Assembly: GCF_001642475.1 (NCBI RefSeq)
Contig: NW_019174045.1
Span: forward strand, 1 to 64,000
DNA: 64,000 bases
Reading direction: 5' to 3'
Source of the DNA: Fonsecaea monophora
Lineage: Eukaryota; Ascomycota; Eurotiomycetes; Chaetothyriales; Herpotrichiellaceae
In this document: one piece after another, positions 22,229-32,057 of the stretch
How positions within the stretch are numbered: position 1 is the first letter of the stretch
How the letters are laid out: each line of letters begins with the position of its first letter
The notes under the pieces: generated by a model
The model's database searches: none
Seen by the model: only the letters and a program-made list of their open reading frames with translations
What the model was told of the DNA's origin: nothing
Made by a program: the position numbers and the translations under genes

Positions 22229-23442
22229 ATTAGGCCTCTTCACGATCGATGCACACGGAATGTATCTCTCTCTCTCTGATCCGACTTCCACATAATGGAA
22301 GTATGGAATTCGGTTTGGAGACGAATTCCCCGCATAGCCTCATTTGGACCGCCGTCACTGTGGACCGCGAAGACAATTTGCTCTTGACCTGCTGATATTT
22401 CTGCTGGCTTTTCTCCAACAGCTCTCCAAGCGCGACTGGGGCCGATCTCCTTGTGGATATCTCAGCAGAAAGTGGAATTCACGTGGTTGGGGGGCCAGGG
22501 GTATGGCTGCTTTGGATATTCTCAGCACAGATCTTGGGACGGCGACGCATATGAAGGTTCTGGGAGGGCGCAGTGGACTCCGACAGTGGAAGGGTACAGT
22601 AAGGATGCTTCTCTGCTTGTCAGCTCTGCTTTTGGCGTTATTGTAAGTGTTTGTCCGAGGATCAATGGGTGGATGGTAGGTCTCGTGAATCCAACTTTTC
22701 CATCTTAGTACCTTGTACTTTTTGCGTCTCCAAGCGGTCCTGAGGTCAACTTGTCAGCACTGTGAGAAAAATGTCTTCGTAGAACTCGCATGGACGCATG
22801 CATCTACGATCTGACCGTCAGACTAAGGATTGATGAAACCAACCAGCAAGTCGTTGTGTTGGAGCAAATGAGTCATTACTCGGGTTACGAAGTAGCGCGT
22901 CCGCCCCAGGTGGAAAACCATGCTCAAAGCAACTGAAGTAAAGCCTCGATGAGATTTCAGGCAATGCAGCACAAACCTAGTGAGACGGCTTCGCTTGACC
23001 TGAGTATCACAGTTGCTTGAACGTTTAGCACTATAACAGGCGAAGTTATGGGGCAACGGTTTCATCTGCAGCTGGGGGTGTGTCTGGGAAAGGGTGGAGG
23101 CATGCCGCATTAGTGAATTTGAAGTGTGAAGACAATAGCGCATGTTCACCAGCGATTTCAGAGATAACTTAGCACCCTAAAGTGCCCAAGTACCACCGAA
23201 TGCTACACGAAGGACTATCTGGGTTCTTGTTGAACCTACCTAAACCAGACTTGTAGCAGGATAGTGTCCTCAAAAAGAGAGAGAGAGAGTTTGGTGAGTC
23301 AATCGGCGGTTAAAAGCAGCGCAGGTGCGTTGCATGTCGCCGCCAAGATTTGTATCAAATATTGAGTCACTCAGCCTCTTAAGAGCACTTCTCATTCTCA
23401 GAGAGCTCCCAACAATTTGTACCGAGATCCAGCCCTTCAAAC
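22229..23442. other. Divergent intergenic region upstream of isoleucyl-tRNA synthetase
   Basis: About 1.2 kb between divergent start codons. Short open frames here show no domain. The last 150 bp carry two TGAGTCA sites and a GA-rich stretch (23275-23290) and look like the isoleucyl-tRNA synthetase promoter. Confidence 0.5.
23295..23369 (+). promoter_or_regulatory. Pair of GCN4/CpcA-type sites (TGAGTCA) in the ILS1 promoter
   Basis: Two perfect TGAGTCA sequences at 23295-23301 and 23363-23369, about 148 and 80 bases before the isoleucyl-tRNA synthetase ATG. TGA(C/G)TCA is the known target of the bZIP factor Gcn4 and its filamentous-fungal counterpart CpcA/CPC1, which induce amino-acid biosynthesis and several tRNA synthetases on starvation. 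AP-1-type factors can bind the same site. Confidence 0.6.
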
Positions 23443-26400
23443 ATGGCAGTCGACTTTTCTGCCGAAGAGGCCGCGACTCTCAAACGCTGGCGCGAGATTG
23501 ACGCCTTCCAGACCCAACTGCGCCTCTCCAAAGACAACAAGCCCTACACCTTTTACGATGGCCCGCCATTTGCGACCGGCTTGCCTCACTATGGCCACTT
23601 GCTGGCTTCTACCATAAAAGATATTATTCCGAGATATTGGTCGATGAAGGGCTACTATGTCGAGAGGAGGTTCGGCTGGGACACCCATGGCTTGCCAATC
23701 GAGTATGAGATTGACAAGAAATTCAACATCTCAGGACCAGCGGCAGTGAAAGAGATGGGAATTGCAAAATACAATGCGGAGTGCAAGGCTATTGTCATGC
23801 GATATGCAGCCGAGTGGAGAGAGACGATTGACCGGTTGGGACGGTGGATTGACTTTGACAACGACTACAAGACCATGAATCCCACCTTCATGGAGTCGGT
23901 ATGGTGGGTCTTCAAGCAGCTGTTCGACAAGGGCATGGTGTATCGCTCCTACAGAGTCATGCCCTTCTCAACCGCACTGAGCACACCGCTAAGTCAGCAC
24001 GAAGCTCAATCCAACTACAAGGAGGCACAAGACCCTGCAGTGGTCATCGCCTTTCCGCTCCTTGAGGATCCTGAGACTAGCCTTCTTGCTTGGACAACTA
24101 CGCCCTGGACCTTACCGTCGAACATCGGCTTGGCCGTCAATCCCAATTTTGAGTACATCAAGTTTGTGGACCAAGACTCCGGTCGCAAGTACATCATGCT
24201 TGAAAAATTGTTGGGAACACTATATAAAGACCCGAAGAAAGCCAAGTTCAAGGTGCTCGAGAAGATCAAGGGTTCAGACCTCAAGGACAAGCAATACTCA
24301 CCACCCTTCGACTACTTCTATGAGGCATACAAGGATCGTGCTTTCAGAGTGCTCAATGCTGCTTATGTCACGGATGACGATGGTACCGGTGTCGTCCACC
24401 AAGCACCCGCGTTTGGTGAAGAAGATTTTCGGGTGGCCATGGAAAATGGCATCATCAGCCACGACCACCTCCCTCCCAACCCCGTGGACGAGACAGGACG
24501 CTTTACAAAAGAGGTCACAGACTTTGCGGGTCAGCATGTGAAGGAAGCAGACAAGCACATCATCAAACATCTGAAGGCTACTGGGCGCCTCATCCGTGAC
24601 AGCCAACTAACCCATCAATATCCCTTCTGTTGGCGGTCAGACACACCCTTGATCTACCGTGCTGTGTCCGGCTGGTTTGTCAATATTGCTGGGAATGACA
24701 AGGTGCCAAGCATCATTCCAGATATGCTCGACGGAATTGCAAAATCGCACTGGGTCCCGAATTTTGTGAAAGAGAAACGATTTGCGGAGTGGATCAAGAA
24801 CGCTCGTGACTGGAATATCTCGAGAAACCGATATTGGGGAACCCCTATTCCGCTGTGGGCGAACGAGGACTACTCGGAAATTGTTGCTGTCGGCAGCATA
24901 GAAGAGCTGAAGAAGCTCAGTGGCTACGAGGGCGAGATCACAGACCTTCACCGTGACAGTGTGGACGAGATTACAATTCCCAGCCAGAAAGGCAATGGTG
25001 TTCTGCGCCGCGTTGAAGAGGTGTTTGACTGTTGGTTCGAGTCTGGAAGTATGCCCTATGCCTCGGCACACTATCCCTTCGAAAACTCAGAATACTTTGA
25101 GAAGACATTCCCGGGTGATTTCATTGCCGAAGGTCTCGACCAGACGCGTGGATGGTTCTATACCCTTGTCGTCTTGGGCATCCACTTGAAGAAAGTACTG
25201 CCCTTCAAGAACTGTGTGGTCAACGGTATTGTGCTTGCGGAAGATGGCAAGAAAATGTCCAAAAGACTCAAAAACTACCCAGACCCCAACACAGTCATTG
25301 ACAAGTACGGTGCAGATGCCCTGCGACTGTACATGATCAACTCACCCGTCGTACGAGCCGAGCCGCTGAGATTCAAGGAATCCGGTGTCAAGGAGATTGT
25401 TGCAAAAGTTCTTCTGCCTCTGTGGAACAGTTACAAATTCTTTGAAGGTCAAGTAGAGCTACTCAAAAAGATTGAGGGCATTGACTACGAGTTCAGGCCG
25501 GAAATGGACACCACCAACACCAACGTCATGGACAAATGGATTCTCGCCAGCTGTCAAAGCTTGCTGAAATATATAAACGAGGAAATGGCGGCATACCGAC
25601 TCTACACGGTCGTGCCGGGGCTGCTCAACCTGATCGATGAGACCACAAACTGGTACATCCGATTCAACCGAAAAAGATTAAAGGGCGAGCTGGGTGTGGA
25701 TGACACGCTGCATGCCTTGAACACTCTGTTTGATGTCCTCTTCACCCTCGTCCGCGGACTCGCACCCTTCACACCATTCATCGCCGATCTCATCTACACT
25801 AAACTCCTGCCTTATATACCGAAATCCCTCCACAGCCAAGACATGCGCAGCGTTCACTTCCTCTCTTTCCCCGAAGTTCGACAGGAGTTGTTCGATCCAG
25901 TCGTGGAACGACGAGTGGGACGGATGCAAAAGGTCATTGAACTAGCCAGACAGTCCAGAGAAAGAAGAACTATCGGTCTGAAGACGCCATTGAAGACGCT
26001 AGTAGTCATTCACAAAGACCAGCAGTACCTTGACGACGTCAAGTCGCTTGAAGGGTATATTACAGAAGAACTCAACGTGCGCGATCTCGTCCTGTCGTCA
26101 GACGAAGACAAATATAATGTACAGTACAGCGTAACGGCGGACTGGCCAGTCCTTGGCAAGAAATTGAAGAAAGACATGCAAAAAGTCAAGAAGGCTCTTC
26201 CAGATGTCACCAGCACTGACTGCAAGACGTATCTGTCAGAGGGGAAATTGACGGTGGCTGGGATAGAATTGGTTGAAGGCGATTTGGTGGTCCGACGGGC
26301 GCTCAAGGAAGACGAGACTTCAAAGAATCAAGAGACGAACACTGATAACGACGTTCTGACCATTCTAGATGTGGCTATATACCCGGAATTGGCACAGGAA

Positions 26401-26706
26401 GGTCTCGCCAGGGAGATCATCAACCGAGTCCAGCAACTCCGAAAGAAAGCAAACCTGAAACCGACAGATGATGTCAAGATGGAATACAAAGTCCAGCAAG
26501 ACCCGGACAATATCGGGCTCGAGCAAGTGTTCCAGCAACAAAGCTCCTTTATTGAAAAGGCGCTGAGACGGCCCGTTGATCATCACGTTGTCACGGAGGT
26601 CGAGGGACCAATTGTGAATGGCGATAAAGGCGGTGCCGATTTGATTGTGGAAGAGGTGCAGGAGGTACAAAAGGCGACGTTTCTGTTGAGGTTGTTGAAG
26701 CTCTGA
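23443..26706 (+). CDS. ILS1: Isoleucyl-tRNA synthetase, cytoplasmic
   Basis: Single open exon of 1087 residues, matching eukaryotic cytosolic IleRS. The class I HIGH motif is HYGH at 49-52 in PPFATGLPHYGH, and KMSKR is at 604-608. Between them lies the editing (CP1) domain, containing TTPWTLPSNIGLAVNP and DDGTGVVHQAPAFGEEDF. The DWNISRNRYWGTPIPLW segment is the IleRS-type signature. The anticodon-binding domain and a eukaryotic C-terminal extension follow. It charges tRNA-Ile with isoleucine and edits mischarged valine. No mitochondrial presequence is seen, so mitochondrial IleRS should be encoded elsewhere. Two GCN4/CpcA-type sites upstream suggest amino-acid starvation control. Confidence 0.97.
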   Translation: MAVDFSAEEAATLKRWREIDAFQTQLRLSKDNKPYTFYDGPPFATGLPHYGHLLASTIKDIIPRYWSMKGYYVERRFGWDTHGLPIEYEIDKKFNISGPAAVKEMGIAKYNAECKAIVMRYAAEWRETIDRLGRWIDFDNDYKTMNPTFMESVWWVFKQLFDKGMVYRSYRVMPFSTALSTPLSQHEAQSNYKEAQDPAVVIAFPLLEDPETSLLAWTTTPWTLPSNIGLAVNPNFEYIKFVDQDSGRKYIMLEKLLGTLYKDPKKAKFKVLEKIKGSDLKDKQYSPPFDYFYEAYKDRAFRVLNAAYVTDDDGTGVVHQAPAFGEEDFRVAMENGIISHDHLPPNPVDETGRFTKEVTDFAGQHVKEADKHIIKHLKATGRLIRDSQLTHQYPFCWRSDTPLIYRAVSGWFVNIAGNDKVPSIIPDMLDGIAKSHWVPNFVKEKRFAEWIKNARDWNISRNRYWGTPIPLWANEDYSEIVAVGSIEELKKLSGYEGEITDLHRDSVDEITIPSQKGNGVLRRVEEVFDCWFESGSMPYASAHYPFENSEYFEKTFPGDFIAEGLDQTRGWFYTLVVLGIHLKKVLPFKNCVVNGIVLAEDGKKMSKRLKNYPDPNTVIDKYGADALRLYMINSPVVRAEPLRFKESGVKEIVAKVLLPLWNSYKFFEGQVELLKKIEGIDYEFRPEMDTTNTNVMDKWILASCQSLLKYINEEMAAYRLYTVVPGLLNLIDETTNWYIRFNRKRLKGELGVDDTLHALNTLFDVLFTLVRGLAPFTPFIADLIYTKLLPYIPKSLHSQDMRSVHFLSFPEVRQELFDPVVERRVGRMQKVIELARQSRERRTIGLKTPLKTLVVIHKDQQYLDDVKSLEGYITEELNVRDLVLSSDEDKYNVQYSVTADWPVLGKKLKKDMQKVKKALPDVTSTDCKTYLSEGKLTVAGIELVEGDLVVRRALKEDETSKNQETNTDNDVLTILDVAIYPELAQEGLAREIINRVQQLRKKANLKPTDDVKMEYKVQQDPDNIGLEQVFQQQSSFIEKALRRPVDHHVVTEVEGPIVNGDKGGADLIVEEVQEVQKATFLLRLLKL

Positions 26707-27061
26707 GCAAGAGGCTTTTTACTTAGTGGCATCACGAGCATGAGCATGAAGATGACGTTGTTATGACATCTCTTGTAGAACGACGGAGTCGGTGAAAAGG
26801 GGTGTGTGTTGTGGATTTGCTCAAGAGCGTCCGAAAGAGAGAGAAAAAGTGTAAAACATAGAGCGAGCATGTCATGACTTCTTTGCGTGTCTCTGCGCAG
26901 ATGAAGAAAAGAATTAGCTAGATGTTTTGCCACAGGAAGCAATAGATAGCAAAATCTTCGACGAGAGGATGGTGTAAACCACTCGTGACTTGTCCATCTC
27001 TGCCTTTTCGCCCCAGTCGAGTACCTCAGAAGGAGAAAGGGGCCGGGTCGTGTTGAATCAT
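26707..27061. other. Intergenic region between convergent genes
   Basis: About 355 bp of presumed 3' UTRs between isoleucyl-tRNA synthetase and the minus-strand twin-CX9C gene. No gene was recognised. Confidence 0.5.
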
Positions 27062-27479
27062 TCAATACAGAGGCGAGAAGTAAACCGCTCCCCCTCTCTT
27101 TTCGAGAGAACCTCCAGGGTTTTCTTTCCTTATCTCCTGAACATCGAAAGGTATCGTCGAACCGACTTCACGGGTCCCCAGTTCCCCCACACCAGGATGA
27201 AAAATGGTGACTTACCAGATAACAGTCCTTCAACCTCATAAACTCCTTGGCACACATGTCCTGGTACGTCGACTGGTAATCGGCCAAGATACATTTCCCG
27301 TACGCAGAAGCCTGAAAAGAGACGGCGTCAGCCACCATGAACAAGACAGCCGAAATGCGATGCTCTGGGGATCTCCGAAACAAAAACGGGAGAGGACACA
27401 CACATACCTCGACAGAACACTTTGCGGCGGCGGCGGCGAACTTTTCAATCGGCCTGGCGCGGCCGGACATGGTGGGCAT
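27062..27479 (-). CDS. Twin-CX9C (CHCH) protein, NDUFAF8-like
   Basis: Three small exons on the minus strand: 27479-27408, 27311-27216 and 27136-27062, with introns of 96 and 79 bp. Product 80 residues. Splicing exons 1 and 2 gives the order C-x9-C...C-x9-C: the first pair straddles the exon junction (KCSVE|ASAYGKC), and the second is CAKEFMRLKDC. The N-terminus MPTMSGRARPIEKFAAAAAKC resembles fungal members of the complex I assembly factor NDUFAF8 family; the longest run quoted here is PIEKFAAAAAKC. Twin-CX9C proteins are imported into the mitochondrial intermembrane space and oxidised by Mia40. Exon 3 (24 residues, Gly/Lys-rich) is less certain, because several acceptors are possible and the conserved core already ends in exon 2. 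The function is inferred from family resemblance. Confidence 0.75.
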
Positions 27480-28094
27480 GGTTGTTCGTTTTGATTGTGT
27501 GTGAGTTGTCAAGAGTTTTAGAGGTTGGTTATCTTTTGAAGTTCGACTCTGGTAATGGTGGTCGGGTTACTGGGATTACATTAGGTGATCTGTATCGTCG
27601 TGTGTATATCTGGATCAGAAGGGGAAAGATGTCTAGATGGTGGTGTGGCTTGATACATACATATCGAGCTCAAATGCACTACCGTAGACCAAGTCCGGCG
27701 AATCACATGCCCCTAAAAGTAGTAAGCTAGACAAGGCTGTCACGGCAAGGCAACCAATCAAAAACCCCGAGAAAAAAAAACCCCCTTGTCACAGGCAGAA
27801 GCACCGAGTAACAGGTAGAAGTTCCGGGTACAAGTGTTGGCGACAGGCAACCAGATGCCCACGACGCCCAGTCACGCCAGTGAAGTGCCTGTGGCAAGTT
27901 GGGTACCTAATTTCGGCCCCCAAAAAGACGCAGCCCAATCAATTCAGCATCCAGGCTGGGTGCCACACTTTTGTCCGCCTTGTTTTTAGAAAACCCACCG
28001 CCCACGAAAGGACTGACCTACAAAGTACTTTTGGCATCTGACACGGGGATTCTAAATACTAACTAACTCGGTAATCATATCGGAAACCCACTTA
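27480..28094. other. Divergent intergenic region with a 20-bp tandem repeat
   Basis: About 615 bp between divergent genes. It contains CCAAT boxes near 27750 and 27934 and an imperfect tandem duplication of 20 bp (27791-27810 and 27811-27830, 16 of 20 identical). No gene was recognised. Confidence 0.5.
27791..27830. repeat. Imperfect 20-bp tandem duplication
   Basis: Two directly adjacent 20-mers starting ACAGG differ at four positions, two of them C/T. It lies upstream of both flanking genes. No function is known. Confidence 0.7.
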
Positions 28095-29376
28095 ATGCCA
28101 ACCTCAATCGATAACAAGTTCGTTCCAACTCCACTGGCAGCAGCAGCAGAGCCTGACGCGGGCTCAGACGACGATTCGACCATCGAGATCTCCAGGCCGG
28201 CCACAGTCACAGAGCTGGTGGGAGATGCTCGCTGCCTCTCCTGTATGCGGGCGGGCAGTAGATGTCACGTAGAGCAGGGCTCGGCGTCCTGCTTGCAGTG
28301 CTCTGTGCCAGATGGCTGTGTCTTCGAGCGCCTCATAGTGGTCAAGGGCCGTGTCCTCGATTTTGCATGGTCTGACCTGATCGGCCAAACATCCACCATC
28401 AGGAGACGATCGGCTTCCACTGTTGCGCCGCCGGCCAAGGATGCTGTGCGCCAACCGATTCTCCCTACAATACGTGACATCCTCCATCAGGATCTCCAGG
28501 GACATGTCCACGCCAGCGATCCTCCTGTTGGGAGAAAGCAGCCCCCCTCTTATAGTCCACAGGACAGCGGCCTCGCTGCTGGTGAACAGAACCCTTCCAA
28601 AGACGATGCTCATACCAACATCTCAGAATTGTCTCCACAAAATGGCAACACCATGGCTCTGGGACAATCACAGAACGTCCATCATACGGCTTCGCTCGAG
28701 GAGAGACTGCCACATGCTGCGGCAACAGTGCTGCTCGCCGATGCAAGAGACGGGCGCACGAGCATCGGAAGACTGAGCAGTCTGATAGACCTCGAATGTG
28801 GCGATTGCGGCTACCGTGCAAAAAGCCGCTCAGACCTTAAGTATACACATCCACCCCGCTCTTATAGCACTCGAAAGACCACTGCTGACGTACGAATCAC
28901 AAGAAAACACCTTGCGCGCCACAACCGCGACCACAAATGCCCAATCCAGGGCTGCCCGCAGAAGTGGAAGGGCTTTGCCACCCGCAACGACCTGGACAGA
29001 CATCTCTTTGTCATCCACAGGATCAACAACAGGAAATTAAAGTCCTACAAGTGCTTCGGGAGAGACTGTTCAAGGCCGCAGAAGGAATGGCCTCGACTGG
29101 ATAACTTCAAGCAACACCTCAAAAAGATGCATTCGAGGGAGAGCGGGGAGGTCCTTCTCCAACAGTGAGTGATTGCCCAACGTCTTGGAACACAGCTGAT
29201 TTGGCTCCAGATCTAATGAATGGTATGAGCGCCAGCTTGCCCAGCAGCTCGAGCATGGTACTCTGAGAGTTTCCCCAGTACCCGAGGCTGCTGCAGTTCA
29301 GGTCTCGGCCCCTGGGAGGGTTTCCTCTGCCAATGGCAATCGCACCGACAGCGACTCTGCTGTAGAGGTCTCTTGA
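28095..29376 (+). CDS. C2H2 zinc-finger protein with N-terminal six-cysteine cluster
   Basis: Three exons: 28095-28840, 28904-29164 and 29211-29376, with introns of 63 and 46 bp. Product 390 residues. An N-terminal cluster (C47, C50, C57, C66, C69, C75) follows C-x2-C-x6-C-x8-C-x2-C-x5-C, close to a Zn2Cys6 binuclear motif but with a short last spacing and no basic linker. Removing the 63-bp intron rebuilds a clean first finger: C235, C238, H251, H255. Finger 2 is C261, C266, H282, H287. Finger 3 is C299, C304, H320, H325. The third exon, reached by an unusually short intron, adds SNEWYERQLAQQLEHG and a Ser/Ala-rich end; the TGA at 29374 closes it. It is probably a nuclear DNA-binding regulator. 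It belongs to a group of fungal C2H2 proteins I recognise only by general pattern. Targets are unknown. Confidence 0.8.
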
Positions 29377-30146
29377 AATGAGACATCTTCTGGCAAGGGA
29401 GGTATTGCACAATGAACCCCGTCTGTCGAATGTCCGCCGATGACAGTCGACCTGATTGTGGGACGGAGGTAGTGTCTGCCATTTATCAGCCTCGATATAC
29501 CCGTGGAATGATGCGTGGTTCATTCATCGATGACAGAGACGACCGCCTCGATAGGGGAGATGCCGCATTTCGCCATCCATGGACCTGGCAGAGCATTGCT
29601 TGGTCAGGGAAGTCACATTGCCTGGGTTTCCAGACCGACAACCTGTCTGCACTACAGAACACATGAAGCGGCTTCAATCCAGGAGAATACAAGAACTGGG
29701 GACTACACCCGGGTGTATCTGGCGCGAGCTTTTGGCGTCGAAGATGGAACACGCATCAGACAAATCAGGCAAATCGGGCAAACAAGCCTGCCTCGATTCT
29801 CATTGGTTTATGCCCAGCACCAAGCGAAATGCCTGCACGTGCTTGGATCCAAAGTTGTGACGTGAGACCTACGTCATCGACACTTCCATTCACTGAATAC
29901 CTTTGTGAGAAACGAGGGACTCGCCGAGGTGAATAGATGCCAGGCTGAAGTGAGGCTTATGGAAGCAACCTCTTCCAACTCCCTTGTCACTGCTCCCTGA
30001 TCACAGACGGTTGAATATACACAAAAGACCCCCGAGAGCAAACCTTTACCAGTATACCTCACAGCACATCCACCAACACAACTACCAACCTCATCGAGAC
30101 TGACACAGATCCCGCACACTCGGTCAGAAAAGACAGGTTGGAAATC
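29377..30146. other. Intergenic region
   Basis: About 770 bp. Small open frames (for example 29412-29666) show no domain or composition that supports a gene. Confidence 0.45.
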
Positions 30147-30608
30147 ATGTCCTCTCATAATCACCACCATAACCACCCCGATCACCACGCACACTCGTCT
30201 CACCAACACGGCCCAACGCATGATTCCTCCGTGCACTCCCCCCATCGACACAACCCCAGCGCGACATATACCAGCTCTTCAGACCCATCGACCGCACCGC
30301 ACGCGCCCTCCACGCACAAGATCCTCGGCGACATCAAGGGCGCTGTGCACGGGGTGACGGGCTCGCTCCAAGCGGCCACGGGGACCGTGTTGGGTCAGAA
30401 ACACATGGCCGACAAGGGTTTTGCAAAGATGGGCGAAGAGGATGCTCGCTTGGCAGCGAAGACGGGCAAGCCGCCAGTGGGTACTGAGCAGCGGGGCACG
30501 GTCGTGCCGCCAGAGTCGACCTCTTCTACTTCCTCTACAGGTACAGGTACAGGTACAGGCGCCGCCGCCTCCGAGCATGGGAGGGGTCTCGCTCACGACC
30601 GAACCTGA
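30147..30608 (+). CDS. Small His-rich protein, CsbD-like core
   Basis: Single exon, 153 residues, with the first in-frame ATG at 30147. Fourteen of the first 35 residues are histidine (SSHNHHHNHPDHHAH). A conserved-looking core, HKILGDIKGAVHGVTGSLQ followed by GQKHMADKGFAKMGEEDA, resembles the repeated Gly/Lys-rich helices of CsbD-like stress proteins in fungi. A GTGTGTG stretch near the C-terminus comes from a hexanucleotide repeat (about 30535-30559). No signal peptide or membrane segment is seen. Metal binding by the His tract and a stress role are guesses. The protein could also be a lineage-specific disordered protein. Confidence 0.65.
   Translation: MSSHNHHHNHPDHHAHSSHQHGPTHDSSVHSPHRHNPSATYTSSSDPSTAPHAPSTHKILGDIKGAVHGVTGSLQAATGTVLGQKHMADKGFAKMGEEDARLAAKTGKPPVGTEQRGTVVPPESTSSTSSTGTGTGTGAAASEHGRGLAHDRT
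30535..30559 (+). repeat. TACAGG-type hexanucleotide repeat inside a coding region
   Basis: Four consecutive hexamer units encode alternating Gly-Thr in the His-rich protein gene. It is a likely length-variable site. Confidence 0.7.
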
Positions 30609-32057
30609 GCAAGTCACCAGTCACCAGTCAACAGGCACCGGTAAGCCGTGGAACGTGGAACGTGGTATTGAGCTGGCTAGCTATCAAAGTGGGAGCGAGA
30701 GCTAGAGCGAGAGAACTGGAGAGACAAAGACAGAGACAGACAGAAACAAGACCACCCCACAACAACCACTCTTTTTTTTCCCTCTCTCCTCTTTTTCTGT
30801 TCCATTTTTTTTTCCAACAACGATAAACCACGACGGGTAGGAGAGAGAAGGGTAAAAGCATCGGAACAGGACCAGAGAATTCTTTGACGAGGAAAAAAAG
30901 AAAGAAGAAAAGGGGAAATGAATACCGCAGTGGTAGAAGGGTCTCATCTCATCTCATCTCGACCATAGATCCCACAGATCCCATCGATCCCAGCTGTGAG
31001 GATACATCGAGCATGATTCTCCGAGGTTACTCGATTCATACATACAGTTGTACATACGTACCTATACACCTATACACCTACACCTACCTACCGAGAATAC
31101 TCGTAGTTTCATATTGGCACCACGGTTCATGGCTCACTCGATATTGTATACATATGACTTCAGTCAGATCGGGCCAGACCAGGTCAGTCAAAGAGGAGTT
31201 ATGAGCGGAGGATGAGGATGACCAAGCCCCCCTCCCAAAACAAAAAGAAGAAAAAACAGAGAGCAAACCGGGTAAGAAAATTTTTTTTTTTGAAGGCTGG
31301 AAGAGGCTGAAGGAACACTCCAAGATTGATTCAACGGGGGTTTTGATGTACAGTGTCAATCTGCTTGTTTTGCATGCTTGCTTTACTCATCACCGTGTCT
31401 CTCTCGAGCCGAACGCTTTTCCAGGTCTTCTTGATCGACCAGGTCCAGGTCCAGGTGTAGGGTCCATGTGACTGTCTCGTTTTGGTTTTTCTTTTGTAGA
31501 TAATATTTTCTTTTCCAGCTCGGCTCCTACATACATCCATGCCCCCCAGCTGCAAACCATATACCATCCATCCACCCAACCATCCATCCAGGGCCGCCGC
31601 CCACCCATGTCAAATTGGAACTGGGTTCGTTCATTCGGGATTGACAATTGCTTGATCCCTTTGCCTTTTCATCTTTGTCTCGTCTCGCCAGATCATGATA
31701 GCCCTATCAATTCCCGAGTCGTTAAAACGTAGCGCGTGGAAACACATGACGACCAAGGGTAAAAAAAATTAGAACAGTTTTGCTTTTTGTTTTGTGGGTT
31801 ATGCAATCGAGCATGCTGCGCCAAACCCCACTTCAAGGTATGCTCCAGCATGAGCAACGCTATGCACAGAAAAATCATTATGAACGTATGGTGGCTTTTG
31901 GGGGTCCTTTTCGTCCTCTGGGTATTATCAATGGGTCCGACAAGCTGCCGTGTACGTGGGATTAGAGAGCCACATTAGGAAGCCTGCGCCTGTGGGGATT
32001 GCGCCACGGGCTCAGGTATCCAACAAGGGCATAGGCGTCAAATAGCTTCTCAGATCT
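30609..32057. other. Long intergenic region with simple-sequence tracts
   Basis: About 1.45 kb between convergent genes. It contains T-rich and A-rich runs (about 30770-30815, 30893-30912, 31280-31291), short TCTCA repeats near 30941-30960 and CCTATACA repeats near 31060-31095. It is mostly 3' UTR-like DNA. No gene was recognised. Confidence 0.5.
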
